A DNA stretch of 20,117 nt from a virus, in IMG/VR virus record IMGVR_UViG_2124908035_000009, positions 1 through 20,117 of that record. One strand, 5' to 3'. Under the pieces are notes generated by a model that did not search any database, was not told the origin of the DNA, and worked only from the letters and a program-made list of their open reading frames with translations. Positions 5,460-11,796 of this stretch are shown one piece after another; the stretch's first letter is position 1; each line of letters opens with the position of its first letter. Made by a program: the position numbers and the translations under genes.

Positions 5460-6664
5460 ACACTCACTCCTTCTACTGGTACGCCTTCTAGATAGCCTAG
5501 TTTATTGCCTTCAAGGTTATTGAATCCGTCCGCGGCATATTTTTCAAATTCTTCCTGGAATACGAAGTACAGTCGAATGACTCCGGCCGGTTTCTTTTCC
5601 CAGTCTTCAAGGGGTCTTTTGCTCTTGCTGATGGATTGATTTATTCTGGCGCCGGCTCCGATTCCGACTTCACTCCTGGCCTTATACGAGGCTACTAAGT
5701 CAGAGGAGTATGTTTTTGGATCTTCTATGTGGCTTTCAAAACCAGTGCTATGAATTAAGTTTATGGAGGTTTCTGAAGATGCAGATGCATTACATAAAGA
5801 CATTCCGCATCCTCGGCCATGGGTGCTGGCATAATATCCTCGAGATTCTGATAAGGTAGTAAAACTACCAGGGGTATAGCTGCCTCCTTCTCCTTTTGTA
5901 CCAGGTATTCCAGGTATTCCCGTTGGTCCTCTGTATCCTGTAATGCCAAGCACTCCCGTTGATCCAAGTACGCCGATTCCTACCGAGCTTCCGTAAAAAT
6001 GAATATTACTTTGAGAATCCTTTGGAAATTCGTTTTTAATATGGTTTCCACCTTCCCAGGTCGGGTTATAATTTTTGAGCTTAAAAAATGCAAAGCCAAA
6101 TGCGGGGACTGTATCTTCACGTCCGATGCAGAGCTCAGGAACAGACTTCGCCATGTCTTCTGTGAAATAGAATTGACGGACACCATCTGGAGTCACAAAC
6201 CCGTCCAAGTACAGGCTTGTAGGTTGGGCGATAAAGTTCTGGGCGGGCCATTTAAACCCACACTCTTTGCAGAGCCTTCCTTTGCTGAAGGGCTTATGGT
6301 GAACGGGACATTCGTCCTGATATTCCTCGAGTTCATAGCCATTAGTACGCTGACCGGTTAAAGGATTCATACCTTTTACCGAGGTCAGGACAGCTGTATT
6401 GGCCGGATTATTCATCGAATAGTTGAACCACAGGGACCAGCCCTCATCGACGGGGCATATGTAGCTTCCCTCGCCACCCACCCAGTTATCCGGCCGGGAT
6501 TTTAAATAGTCTACGGGAAGGACCGGGATAGGAATTCCTGGAGGGAGTCGACCATTGTCATTCGATTTCTTCTCCGCCCGCATAATTGAAGCAAAGAAGC
6601 CGTTTATATTCATGATCCTTTGCATAAAAGGCGTTATGGAAAAGCCTAAGATATCGTGATACAT
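5456..6664 (-). CDS. Zinc-ribbon protein with a collagen-like insert, partner of the VWA protein
   Basis: 402 residues. Residues about 60-110 contain CPVDEGWSLWF and TSVKGMNPLTGQ. A zinc ribbon follows at 119-135 (CPVHHKPF...GRLCKECG; ligands C119, H122 or H123, C132, C135), then KWPAQNFIAQP and an aromatic-rich region through TVPAFGFAFFKLKN (about 186-198). Residues 231-260 are ten Gly-X-Y triplets (GPTGIPGIPGTKG and similar), a collagen-like insert. After it come Cys286/Cys291 and a C-terminal domain (about 333-385) with GIGAGARINQSISK and GVIRLYFVFQEEFEKY. I associate the non-collagen parts with bacterial proteins encoded beside VWA proteins; the function is unknown. On the minus strand AAAGGA lies 7-8 nt before the ATG at 6664. 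The stop overlaps the VWA gene's ATG. A structural fibre role is less likely, since the collagen part is short and internal. Confidence 0.82.
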   Translation of the reverse strand: MYHDILGFSITPFMQRIMNINGFFASIMRAEKKSNDNGRLPPGIPIPVLPVDYLKSRPDNWVGGEGSYICPVDEGWSLWFNYSMNNPANTAVLTSVKGMNPLTGQRTNGYELEEYQDECPVHHKPFSKGRLCKECGFKWPAQNFIAQPTSLYLDGFVTPDGVRQFYFTEDMAKSVPELCIGREDTVPAFGFAFFKLKNYNPTWEGGNHIKNEFPKDSQSNIHFYGSSVGIGVLGSTGVLGITGYRGPTGIPGIPGTKGEGGSYTPGSFTTLSESRGYYASTHGRGCGMSLCNASASSETSINLIHSTGFESHIEDPKTYSSDLVASYKARSEVGIGAGARINQSISKSKRPLEDWEKKPAGVIRLYFVFQEEFEKYAADGFNNLEGNKLGYLEGVPVEGVSV

Positions 6665-6686
6665 GTTATATATCCTTTCTGAAGAT

Positions 6687-6717
6687 AGGGCCCTCTTAAT
6701 AAAAGAGAGCCCTTTTT
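6687..6717 (+). terminator. Hairpin plus T-run, oriented as a plus-strand terminator
   Basis: AGGGCCCTCTT (6687-6697) and AAGAGAGCCCT (6703-6713) form an 11-bp stem with one C-A mismatch and a 5-nt loop. The plus strand then runs TTTTT, the layout of an intrinsic terminator. It lies in the 55-bp gap between the first and second genes of the minus-strand operon. On the minus strand the tail is ATCTTC, so it would terminate poorly there and may act as an intercistronic stabiliser or attenuator. On the plus strand it would stop antisense readthrough coming from 3468-4562. Confidence 0.5.
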
Positions 6718-6719
6718 AA

Positions 6720-7781
6720 TTACTTTGTGTGGAAAGGGTCGGCCGGCTTTGAGTTCGGAAGACTCCGACTTATTTTTAACCGTGGAAGATCGTTTACCAG
6801 ATCTAGCCGGTCGTATTCTCTGGCTACTTTGGGCCATGTTTTTCGGAGATCATCGAGGCCTTTACCTGCACTGATCAGAATATCTTTACGGTCTGATTTC
6901 TCATAGTTGGCCGATTTAGTAATGAGATGGATGAAAGCTTTAACATTATCCGACATTCCGGAAAAATCGGCGTTGTCGGCTTCACAATAGCCTTTATAGA
7001 GTGCCTCTTTGCAAAAAGGGCACATTTCGATGACCTGGTCCTCGGGGTTCAATTCGCTAATGCGGTACACGTTGACAAACACGTCACCTTGGCGTACAAT
7101 CGATGGGTTAACCATGCGACGAGATCTTTTAAGCAGGTCTAGGCTCATATCTATGTCTATGGCTTTTTTACCGATACTTTCACTTGTGTCGAAGATCTTG
7201 GGACCTGGTTTTAATACAACAAATGCACCGTAGTTTGCCCTGTGATGGAGCTCTTGCTCGATTCCGTAGTCCCTATCTCGGTTGTACATTTCAAGTAGTT
7301 CTTTATCTTTCATCTGTTTGGGATCACGTAGACTTCTGGCAAGATCAATAAATTGATTGGCTACAATGGAGCCGTCAAGTAATTGTGCATTTGAGGTTGT
7401 TGTGGTCGGAGAAACCTGCCAGGAACCACTATTATTTGTTATTGTTGGTTCGACAATTTTTCCTGACACTTGCTCAGATTTTTTGAATGGGTCTCGGCCT
7501 TTTAAAATTGCTGAGGCTGCTTTCCTTGCAAGTAATGGGAATGAGCTATCAGGTCCAGATTTGTAGTAAACAGCCCCACTAGGAGCTTTGACAACAGGAG
7601 TTAAAGAGGAGAAAATAATATCTTCTGTTGTTGTTTCGGCATCTAAGAGTTGAAGCCCTTCTTGGTCTGGTTCAATACCTAAAGTATTTTTTAGGCATTC
7701 TATTAAGTCGGCTTCTGTAATTTTTAGGGTTTTTGAAGCTTGTTGAATGCGGAAATCGATAGAGGAAAAAGACATGTCCAT
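6720..7781 (-). CDS. Uncharacterised protein with a Cys cluster, first gene of the VWA operon
   Basis: 353 residues from the ATG at 7781. This start is chosen because AAAGGAG lies 6 nt upstream on the minus strand; the frame stays open to 7907 but the upstream ATG has no such site. Residues 1-60 are helical (IDFRIQQASKTLKITEADLIECLKN style), followed by a segment ending ARKAASAILKGRDPF (about 85-99). A low-complexity Ser/Thr linker (about 100-135) leads to a mixed alpha/beta core, MKDKELLEMY to GAFVVLKPGPK, DIDMSLDLLKRSRR and FVNVYRISEL. A Cys cluster follows, C254-P-F-C257 ... Y-C266: it looks like a zinc ribbon that has lost its fourth ligand. The C-terminal region (DDLRKTWPKVAREYDRLDLV, ending ADPFHTK) is helical. 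I associate this layout with uncharacterised bacterial proteins. It probably works with the two downstream genes; no catalytic motif is visible. Confidence 0.8.
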   Translation of the reverse strand: MDMSFSSIDFRIQQASKTLKITEADLIECLKNTLGIEPDQEGLQLLDAETTTEDIIFSSLTPVVKAPSGAVYYKSGPDSSFPLLARKAASAILKGRDPFKKSEQVSGKIVEPTITNNSGSWQVSPTTTTSNAQLLDGSIVANQFIDLARSLRDPKQMKDKELLEMYNRDRDYGIEQELHHRANYGAFVVLKPGPKIFDTSESIGKKAIDIDMSLDLLKRSRRMVNPSIVRQGDVFVNVYRISELNPEDQVIEMCPFCKEALYKGYCEADNADFSGMSDNVKAFIHLITKSANYEKSDRKDILISAGKGLDDLRKTWPKVAREYDRLDLVNDLPRLKISRSLPNSKPADPFHTK

Positions 7782-7958
7782 AATGGACTCCTTTGTTTTT
7801 GGCGACGTATTACGGTCAGCCGGTTTGGTCCAATTTGAGCAGTTGAACCTTACTGCCAGAACCAGGAAAGGCGGTTCTACCCTTGTGTGCTTTTTAAAAG
7901 CCTGCACACCACGGCCTATACATATATAAATGCTATTAATAGATAATTACAGGACTTT
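7782..7958. promoter_or_regulatory. Divergent promoter region with palindromes
   Basis: 177 bp separate the minus-strand operon from the plus-strand gene at 7959, so at least the minus-strand promoter must lie here. On the plus strand TATAAA (7925-7930) is followed at once by a perfect 10-bp palindrome CTATTAATAG (7933-7942), about 17 nt before the start codon. GTGTGC (7885-7890) and GCACAC (7904-7909) form an inverted repeat around an A/T-rich core, an operator-like or leader hairpin. On the minus strand TTGGAC and TAATAC are spaced 15 nt apart (near 7824-7850), a poor sigma-70 match. None of these is certain individually. Confidence 0.4.
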
Positions 7959-8594
7959 TTGGCTAAAAACCGTAATAATCTTTCAATACGAGAGATTCTT
8001 CAGGTTGTCTTTAAGCTAAGGATATTCTATTTGTTACAGAGACATGGAGACTCAATTTTTCATCAACCCGGTGGTTTTTCAAACTTACCGGGCACGGAGG
8101 ACCGCAATCCTTATTTGACCTGCCCTCCAGATACCATACGTAAGCTTCTGGAGACGGAGACAGACGAGGCTGAGCTTTTAAAGTTGAAGTCAGCCCTTAA
8201 ACAGTGGGAAAGGGTCTATGTTTATCCTGGGTTTCCATGGAAGAAGGTGGCAGACAACCTAAGGGCCATAGCCCGGCAGATCATAGCAGAAATAGAGAAT
8301 CCTCCGGAACAAGTAAATTACTACTATGATCAAGAGGTGCCGTCTGGAACGGAAGAGATCCTTGAGAGCTTAGAAGGTTTATACGATCAATATAATATGC
8401 CTCGATTTGACATCCCCCGACAAGGGGAGAGGCCTGTAAGGGATATAGATATTGGCCAGGGGGATTTCAGTGCTCCACATGATCCCATAGTGACTGATGT
8501 GAAGCCAAGGGGAGACGGTCCGGATCCTGAAGGATTGGAATGTGAAGAGCCTCCAACTGGCGGAGACATAGGGGGCTGGCCAGATGGAATTTAA
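7959..8594 (+). CDS. Unknown 211-residue protein, TTG start
   Basis: The frame has no ATG near its beginning. TTG at 7959 is the best start: AGGA (7951-7954) lies 4 nt upstream, just after the divergent promoter region. The N-terminal half is helical and basic (SIREILQVVFKLRIFYLLQR), with TIRKLLETETDEAELLKLKS and WKKVADNLRAIARQI further on. The C-terminal third is acidic, Pro/Gly-rich and probably unstructured (PRFDIPRQGERPVRDIDIG, ending GGWPDGI). No known family. It is the first gene of the plus-strand run leading to the terminase, so a virion or packaging role is plausible. Confidence 0.7.
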   Translation: MAKNRNNLSIREILQVVFKLRIFYLLQRHGDSIFHQPGGFSNLPGTEDRNPYLTCPPDTIRKLLETETDEAELLKLKSALKQWERVYVYPGFPWKKVADNLRAIARQIIAEIENPPEQVNYYYDQEVPSGTEEILESLEGLYDQYNMPRFDIPRQGERPVRDIDIGQGDFSAPHDPIVTDVKPRGDGPDPEGLECEEPPTGGDIGGWPDGI

Positions 8595-8604
8595 AGGAGA
8601 ATTT

Positions 8605-8892
8605 ATGGAAGAATATGTCGAACCTACCTGGGACCTAATGTACAACAGCCTTATTAAGGATGCCTGTAACATTAAAGACGAGGAAGATGTCTGCGGTATG
8701 GACGAGTACCTTACGGCCGATAAGATTAAGGTTGCTTCTATGAGCGACCTCTGTAACTTTTTTCGAGTCAGCAATGACACTCTCGTGCATAAGGCTGAGA
8801 AAGATCTCTGGAGAATTAGTGAGGATAAGAACGGTAAAGTCGTTATAGAGCGGCTTTTTAATCCAGACACCAAACAGCCCTTAAAGATATAG
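8605..8892 (+). CDS. Unknown 95-residue acidic protein
   Basis: The ATG at 8605 is preferred over an in-frame ATG at 8584 because AAAGGAG (8593-8599) sits 5 nt before it; the earlier codon lies inside the previous gene with no site. The product is MEEYVEPTWDLMYNSLIKDA..., with a probable helical middle part (DLCNFFRVSNDTLVHKAEKD) that could be a small HTH-like unit, and ends FNPDTKQPLKI. No family recognised. Confidence 0.7.
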   Translation: MEEYVEPTWDLMYNSLIKDACNIKDEEDVCGMDEYLTADKIKVASMSDLCNFFRVSNDTLVHKAEKDLWRISEDKNGKVVIERLFNPDTKQPLKI

Positions 8893-8901
8893 AGGTTTAT
8901 T

Positions 8902-8988
8902 ATGCTCATAGCAGGTATTGCAATTATTGTTGCTGCTGCTATTGCAATGGTAGTTGTGGCTGTAACAATAGATAACAGCAAATTTTAA
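8902..8988 (+). CDS. 28-residue single-pass membrane peptide
   Basis: ATG at 8902 to TAA 8986-8988, with AGAGG at 8891-8895 at good spacing. The peptide is an almost uninterrupted hydrophobic helix (MLIAGIAIIVAAAIAMVVVA) followed by a short polar tail (DNSKF). It fits between two well-formed genes with a 12-nt gap on the far side. Very small phage membrane peptides often act in lysis, superinfection control or membrane association of virion assembly; which applies here cannot be told. Confidence 0.6.
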   Translation: MLIAGIAIIVAAAIAMVVVAVTIDNSKF

Positions 8989-9000
8989 TAGGAAACTAAT

Positions 9001-9546
9001 ATGGCACGACAAAGATTCACAGATCATCCCGAGCTCATAAAAATAGCGGCTGGTGCAGCTCTTCGCCGTGAAATTCCTGAGGATTTCACCTACAACCCGA
9101 AGAAGTTAAAGCATTTAAAGCATATACTTCATAATGTGAGCATAGCTGTGGGAACCCTTACCTCAGCCCTTAATGAGTTCTCCAGGGTAAAAAGTCCGGA
9201 AATCAGCCCAGATGGGAAGCTCGGTGGAATCGGGTATATCATACCGGTCAAAGATGTAAAGCAATCGATTAATACATCCGTACATACTTTGAGTAATGTG
9301 GCTGATTGCATAGCCGATGAGCTCACGAATCCGCGGTGGAATGCTGAGGCTGATGCCGAAGTAAAAGAGCTTATCAAGGAAAAAGATAAGGCCGTGGACA
9401 AAGTAGAAGAAATTCCTGAAAATAGTGATGACATTAGTAATGATGATATAGTAACTGTTGAAGAAGAACCAGTTGAAATAAAAAAAGAAGCCCAGGATAA
9501 ACTGGCTTCGGCTGTGACTCAGTCATTAAAAAAATATTTTCGTTAA
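9001..9546 (+). CDS. Unknown 181-residue protein with acidic C-terminal tail
   Basis: AGGAA about 6 nt before ATG 9001. The N-terminal part is basic (MARQRFTDHPELIKI, KKLKHLKHILHNV), the middle is helical and contains GKLGGIGYIIPVKDVKQSIN, and residues about 125-165 are strongly acidic (KVEEIPENSDDISNDDI, EEEPVEIKKEAQ). The last residues are basic (LKKYFR). This charge layout is common in scaffold or internal virion proteins, but no family is recognised. Confidence 0.7.
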   Translation: MARQRFTDHPELIKIAAGAALRREIPEDFTYNPKKLKHLKHILHNVSIAVGTLTSALNEFSRVKSPEISPDGKLGGIGYIIPVKDVKQSINTSVHTLSNVADCIADELTNPRWNAEADAEVKELIKEKDKAVDKVEEIPENSDDISNDDIVTVEEEPVEIKKEAQDKLASAVTQSLKKYFR

Positions 9547-9561
9547 ATAAAGGAGTCCATC

Positions 9562-11091
9562 ATGTTAGGTGACCTAACCCCAGACATCATCGGCACATGC
9601 CCCAAATATCCGTCAATTGTGAACCACGATTGGCTCGATCCGCATCCTGCGTCTTATGATAACTATCCCAGCGACAATAATGCAGTCCGGGTCCTTCCTA
9701 AGCTCGCAGATCTGTGGGGAACCAAAGAGAGCACCGGAATCAACTTGGTTCCTAATCAAGGTGTTGCTCAGCCTTGTGGATGCCGTTCCGCGGTCGAGAA
9801 GGATGCAGATGTCGTGGATGAGGTTATCCGAGACGCCAAACAGGCTATGATGCTCGGTTATAAGGGCAAGGACTTCGTCGAGCATCTCCGGTCTAGGCAT
9901 TCGTCAGACAAGATTCTGAAGGCCAAGGATGCCCTTGAGAAGCTCTCCAGTGAGCAGGGCTTATTGGGTAATGTCTATATCGATGCCTCAGCTTTTGCCT
10001 CAGCTCGGGAAGCCGAAGAATTCTTGAAGCTTCATCGGACCCGCCTTGCTCGGGAGATCGTGGTCAATGCCAGCAAGATTAGTCCGAACGTTATTTATTT
10101 ATTGGCGTCGACGTTTCGTAAAAATGTTGTGGCCAGTGTTGATTATAATGAAGATCTCTTTAATCAGTATAAGACCCATTTGGTTGAAGCCGGCCGGATC
10201 GATAAGGATTTTGTAATTAATTCCAAAGAGACCCTTCGAGACGCTTTTCTGCATGTAAAAACAAAGGAAGTGGTCAAAACAGCTAAGGCGGCGCCGAAGA
10301 TCAGTGAAGATTTCTCGGCAAATAATGAAAAGTTATCGAATCAGGCCAAATTTGTCCAGGAAGAATTGAATTTCAAAGTTGTACGCCCGATCATTACATT
10401 TGCTCGGGAACAGCTGGCCAAGGGTAAATCAAAAGAGGCCCTTAAAGAGATGCTCCGACAGAAATACGCGGTCGAAGACCTTAAGCAGTCTGGAAAATAT
10501 CTTGCCATGGTCATTTCCGACCAGGGCCTTATTTCAGAGAATGTCGACAAGCTTGTTACAGCCAATGAAATTCCTGAATATATTGGTGAAGAACTAAAGA
10601 AACTCGGTCGGAAACTTCCTATTAAAGTAGAGGAAGAGGATGTAGGAAGAAAAACCGGTAAAATCATTGGTCAGCAAGGTTATTTTTATAACCTTACGGG
10701 GAAGTCTGCTTCCTCTGAGCATGTTACCACGGCCCTTGAGGCTTTGAGGAAGGGTGACAGCATACGAAAAGTTGCTTCTATGCTTTCGGAGAAGCTCCCG
10801 ATTGCCGAAGCAAAAGAAGTTCTGGCTAGTGCATTGAAGGCTTTTAATGCGTCTCCGATCGGTGTTAAGGCAAATGCTCCTGTGAAGATTGAAAAAGAGA
10901 AGGCTCCCGAGCTTAAACCTAAAGAGACTCTTCCTGATCCGAGTACGATCGAGGCCACTAGTAATGAGTACATAGACTTTTTCAGTGGCGCCAACACAGA
11001 TATTGCTTTCGACACGTCTCTTCCCGCCTCGGCCGGGGCCGTGGAAGTTGTCGACTTAGGAAATCACTCTGGCCTTGATTCTGTTTTATAG
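9562..11091 (+). CDS. Unknown 509-residue protein with three degenerate helical repeats
   Basis: AAAGGAG (about 9550-9556) precedes ATG 9562. Residues 1-75 are Pro/Asp/Asn-rich and end in PCGC. Three segments of about 45 residues align with each other: 92-136 (AKQAMMLGYKGKDFVEHLRS...), 281-325 (AREQLAKGKSKEALKEMLRQ...) and 391-435 (ALEALRKGDSIRKVASMLSE...). Each is a helix, a Gly/Lys/Ser turn, a second helix with L-x-x-K, then a third helix. Between the first two lies NVYIDASAFASAREAEEFL (137-155). The C-terminal 75 residues are Lys/Glu/Pro-rich and disordered, ending in an acidic Gly/Ser stretch. No family recognised. Its place upstream of the terminase suggests a virion-associated or packaging-related protein. 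Confidence 0.75.
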   Translation: MLGDLTPDIIGTCPKYPSIVNHDWLDPHPASYDNYPSDNNAVRVLPKLADLWGTKESTGINLVPNQGVAQPCGCRSAVEKDADVVDEVIRDAKQAMMLGYKGKDFVEHLRSRHSSDKILKAKDALEKLSSEQGLLGNVYIDASAFASAREAEEFLKLHRTRLAREIVVNASKISPNVIYLLASTFRKNVVASVDYNEDLFNQYKTHLVEAGRIDKDFVINSKETLRDAFLHVKTKEVVKTAKAAPKISEDFSANNEKLSNQAKFVQEELNFKVVRPIITFAREQLAKGKSKEALKEMLRQKYAVEDLKQSGKYLAMVISDQGLISENVDKLVTANEIPEYIGEELKKLGRKLPIKVEEEDVGRKTGKIIGQQGYFYNLTGKSASSEHVTTALEALRKGDSIRKVASMLSEKLPIAEAKEVLASALKAFNASPIGVKANAPVKIEKEKAPELKPKETLPDPSTIEATSNEYIDFFSGANTDIAFDTSLPASAGAVEVVDLGNHSGLDSVL

Positions 11092-11134
11092 AAAGATATT
11101 TTGCAATTTTAACTCTAAAACGTGAGATGAACCA

Positions 11135-11251
11135 ATGGTTGTTACGGTTTCTGAAAATTTTGTCGGTATGGAACACATACAAGAATTGTGTCTTAAAAAT
11201 GGATGGAAACTTGTTGTCTTAAAAATGAAATCACAAAAGGTAGAGGTATAA
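11135..11251 (+). CDS. Small 38-residue ORF
   Basis: ATG 11135 to TAA 11249-11251, just before the next ATG at 11253. The peptide MVVTVSENFVGMEHIQELCL... continues to LVVLKMKSQKVEV, a plausible strand-helix-strand mini-fold. The upstream region (GTGAGATGA) is a weak ribosome binding site. It fills most of an otherwise empty 161-bp gap, which is the main support. Confidence 0.42.
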   Translation: MVVTVSENFVGMEHIQELCLKNGWKLVVLKMKSQKVEV

Positions 11252-11252
11252 A

Positions 11253-11795
11253 ATGCCTGGTGATGGTTCTCATAGGCAAGACGCACAAGCTAATCTTGAT
11301 ACCTTTAACTCTGTTACACGGCCAGATAACTATCCAGTTCCTCAGACTCTTGAGGAAGTGGCTGTTACGCCGGCCGAAGAGCTTGCCAATGACGAGATCT
11401 GCATAGCTATCAGGGATGATGATCCTGCGGATACAGTATTAAAGACTGTTCTTATGGGTTTGGCTGAGGAGCAAAGTTCTTTAAGGAGTCTCCGTGTAAA
11501 GAAAAATAAGGATGGTAAGGACACATCTTTTATTTCTTTAAAACGGGGCACGCTTTTGAAATACATGTCTGAGACGTTAATTCAGAAGCAGTCTCTGACG
11601 GCGACCACAGGAGATCTTGATCTTCGTGGGCCTAAGTTCAGGAAAGTTTTTGAATTGTTCTTGGAAGTCATATCGAATACTTTTGACCAGATAAAATTAC
11701 CTCCGGAGTACCGCGAAATGTTTTTTCACGCATTTAAAACTAATCTCGAAGGTTGGGAACAACAGGCCGAAAAATTAATAAAAACGGTCGCATAA
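11253..11795 (+). CDS. Unknown 180-residue protein upstream of the terminase large subunit
   Basis: AGAGG at 11242-11246 precedes the ATG at 11253. The N-terminus is polar and probably flexible (MPGDGSHRQDAQANLDTF), the centre has EICIAIRDDDPADTVLKTVL, and the C-terminal half is helical (KVFELFLEVISNTFDQI, PPEYREMFFHAFKTNLEGWE). It ends one base before the terminase start. By position it could be the small terminase subunit, but I see no HTH or family signature, so that stays a guess. Confidence 0.7.
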   Translation: MPGDGSHRQDAQANLDTFNSVTRPDNYPVPQTLEEVAVTPAEELANDEICIAIRDDDPADTVLKTVLMGLAEEQSSLRSLRVKKNKDGKDTSFISLKRGTLLKYMSETLIQKQSLTATTGDLDLRGPKFRKVFELFLEVISNTFDQIKLPPEYREMFFHAFKTNLEGWEQQAEKLIKTVA

Positions 11796-11796
11796 G

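Noticed and set aside
5999-6361. 120-codon plus-strand frame opposite the zinc-ribbon gene
   Set aside because: No ribosome binding site; the opposite strand encodes a coherent protein with zinc-ribbon and collagen-like motifs across the same bases.
7782-7907. 42-residue N-terminal extension of the first VWA-operon protein
   Set aside because: The frame is open but the AAAGGAG site 6 nt before 7781 marks the shorter start, and the extension covers the divergent promoter region.
8379-8981. 200-codon open frame on the minus strand
   Set aside because: It runs antisense to three genes with good ribosome binding sites, has Ser/Leu/Ile-rich shadow-type composition and no start site.
11253-11795. 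Small terminase subunit
   Set aside because: Position fits but no HTH or family motif is visible, so the name is not used.
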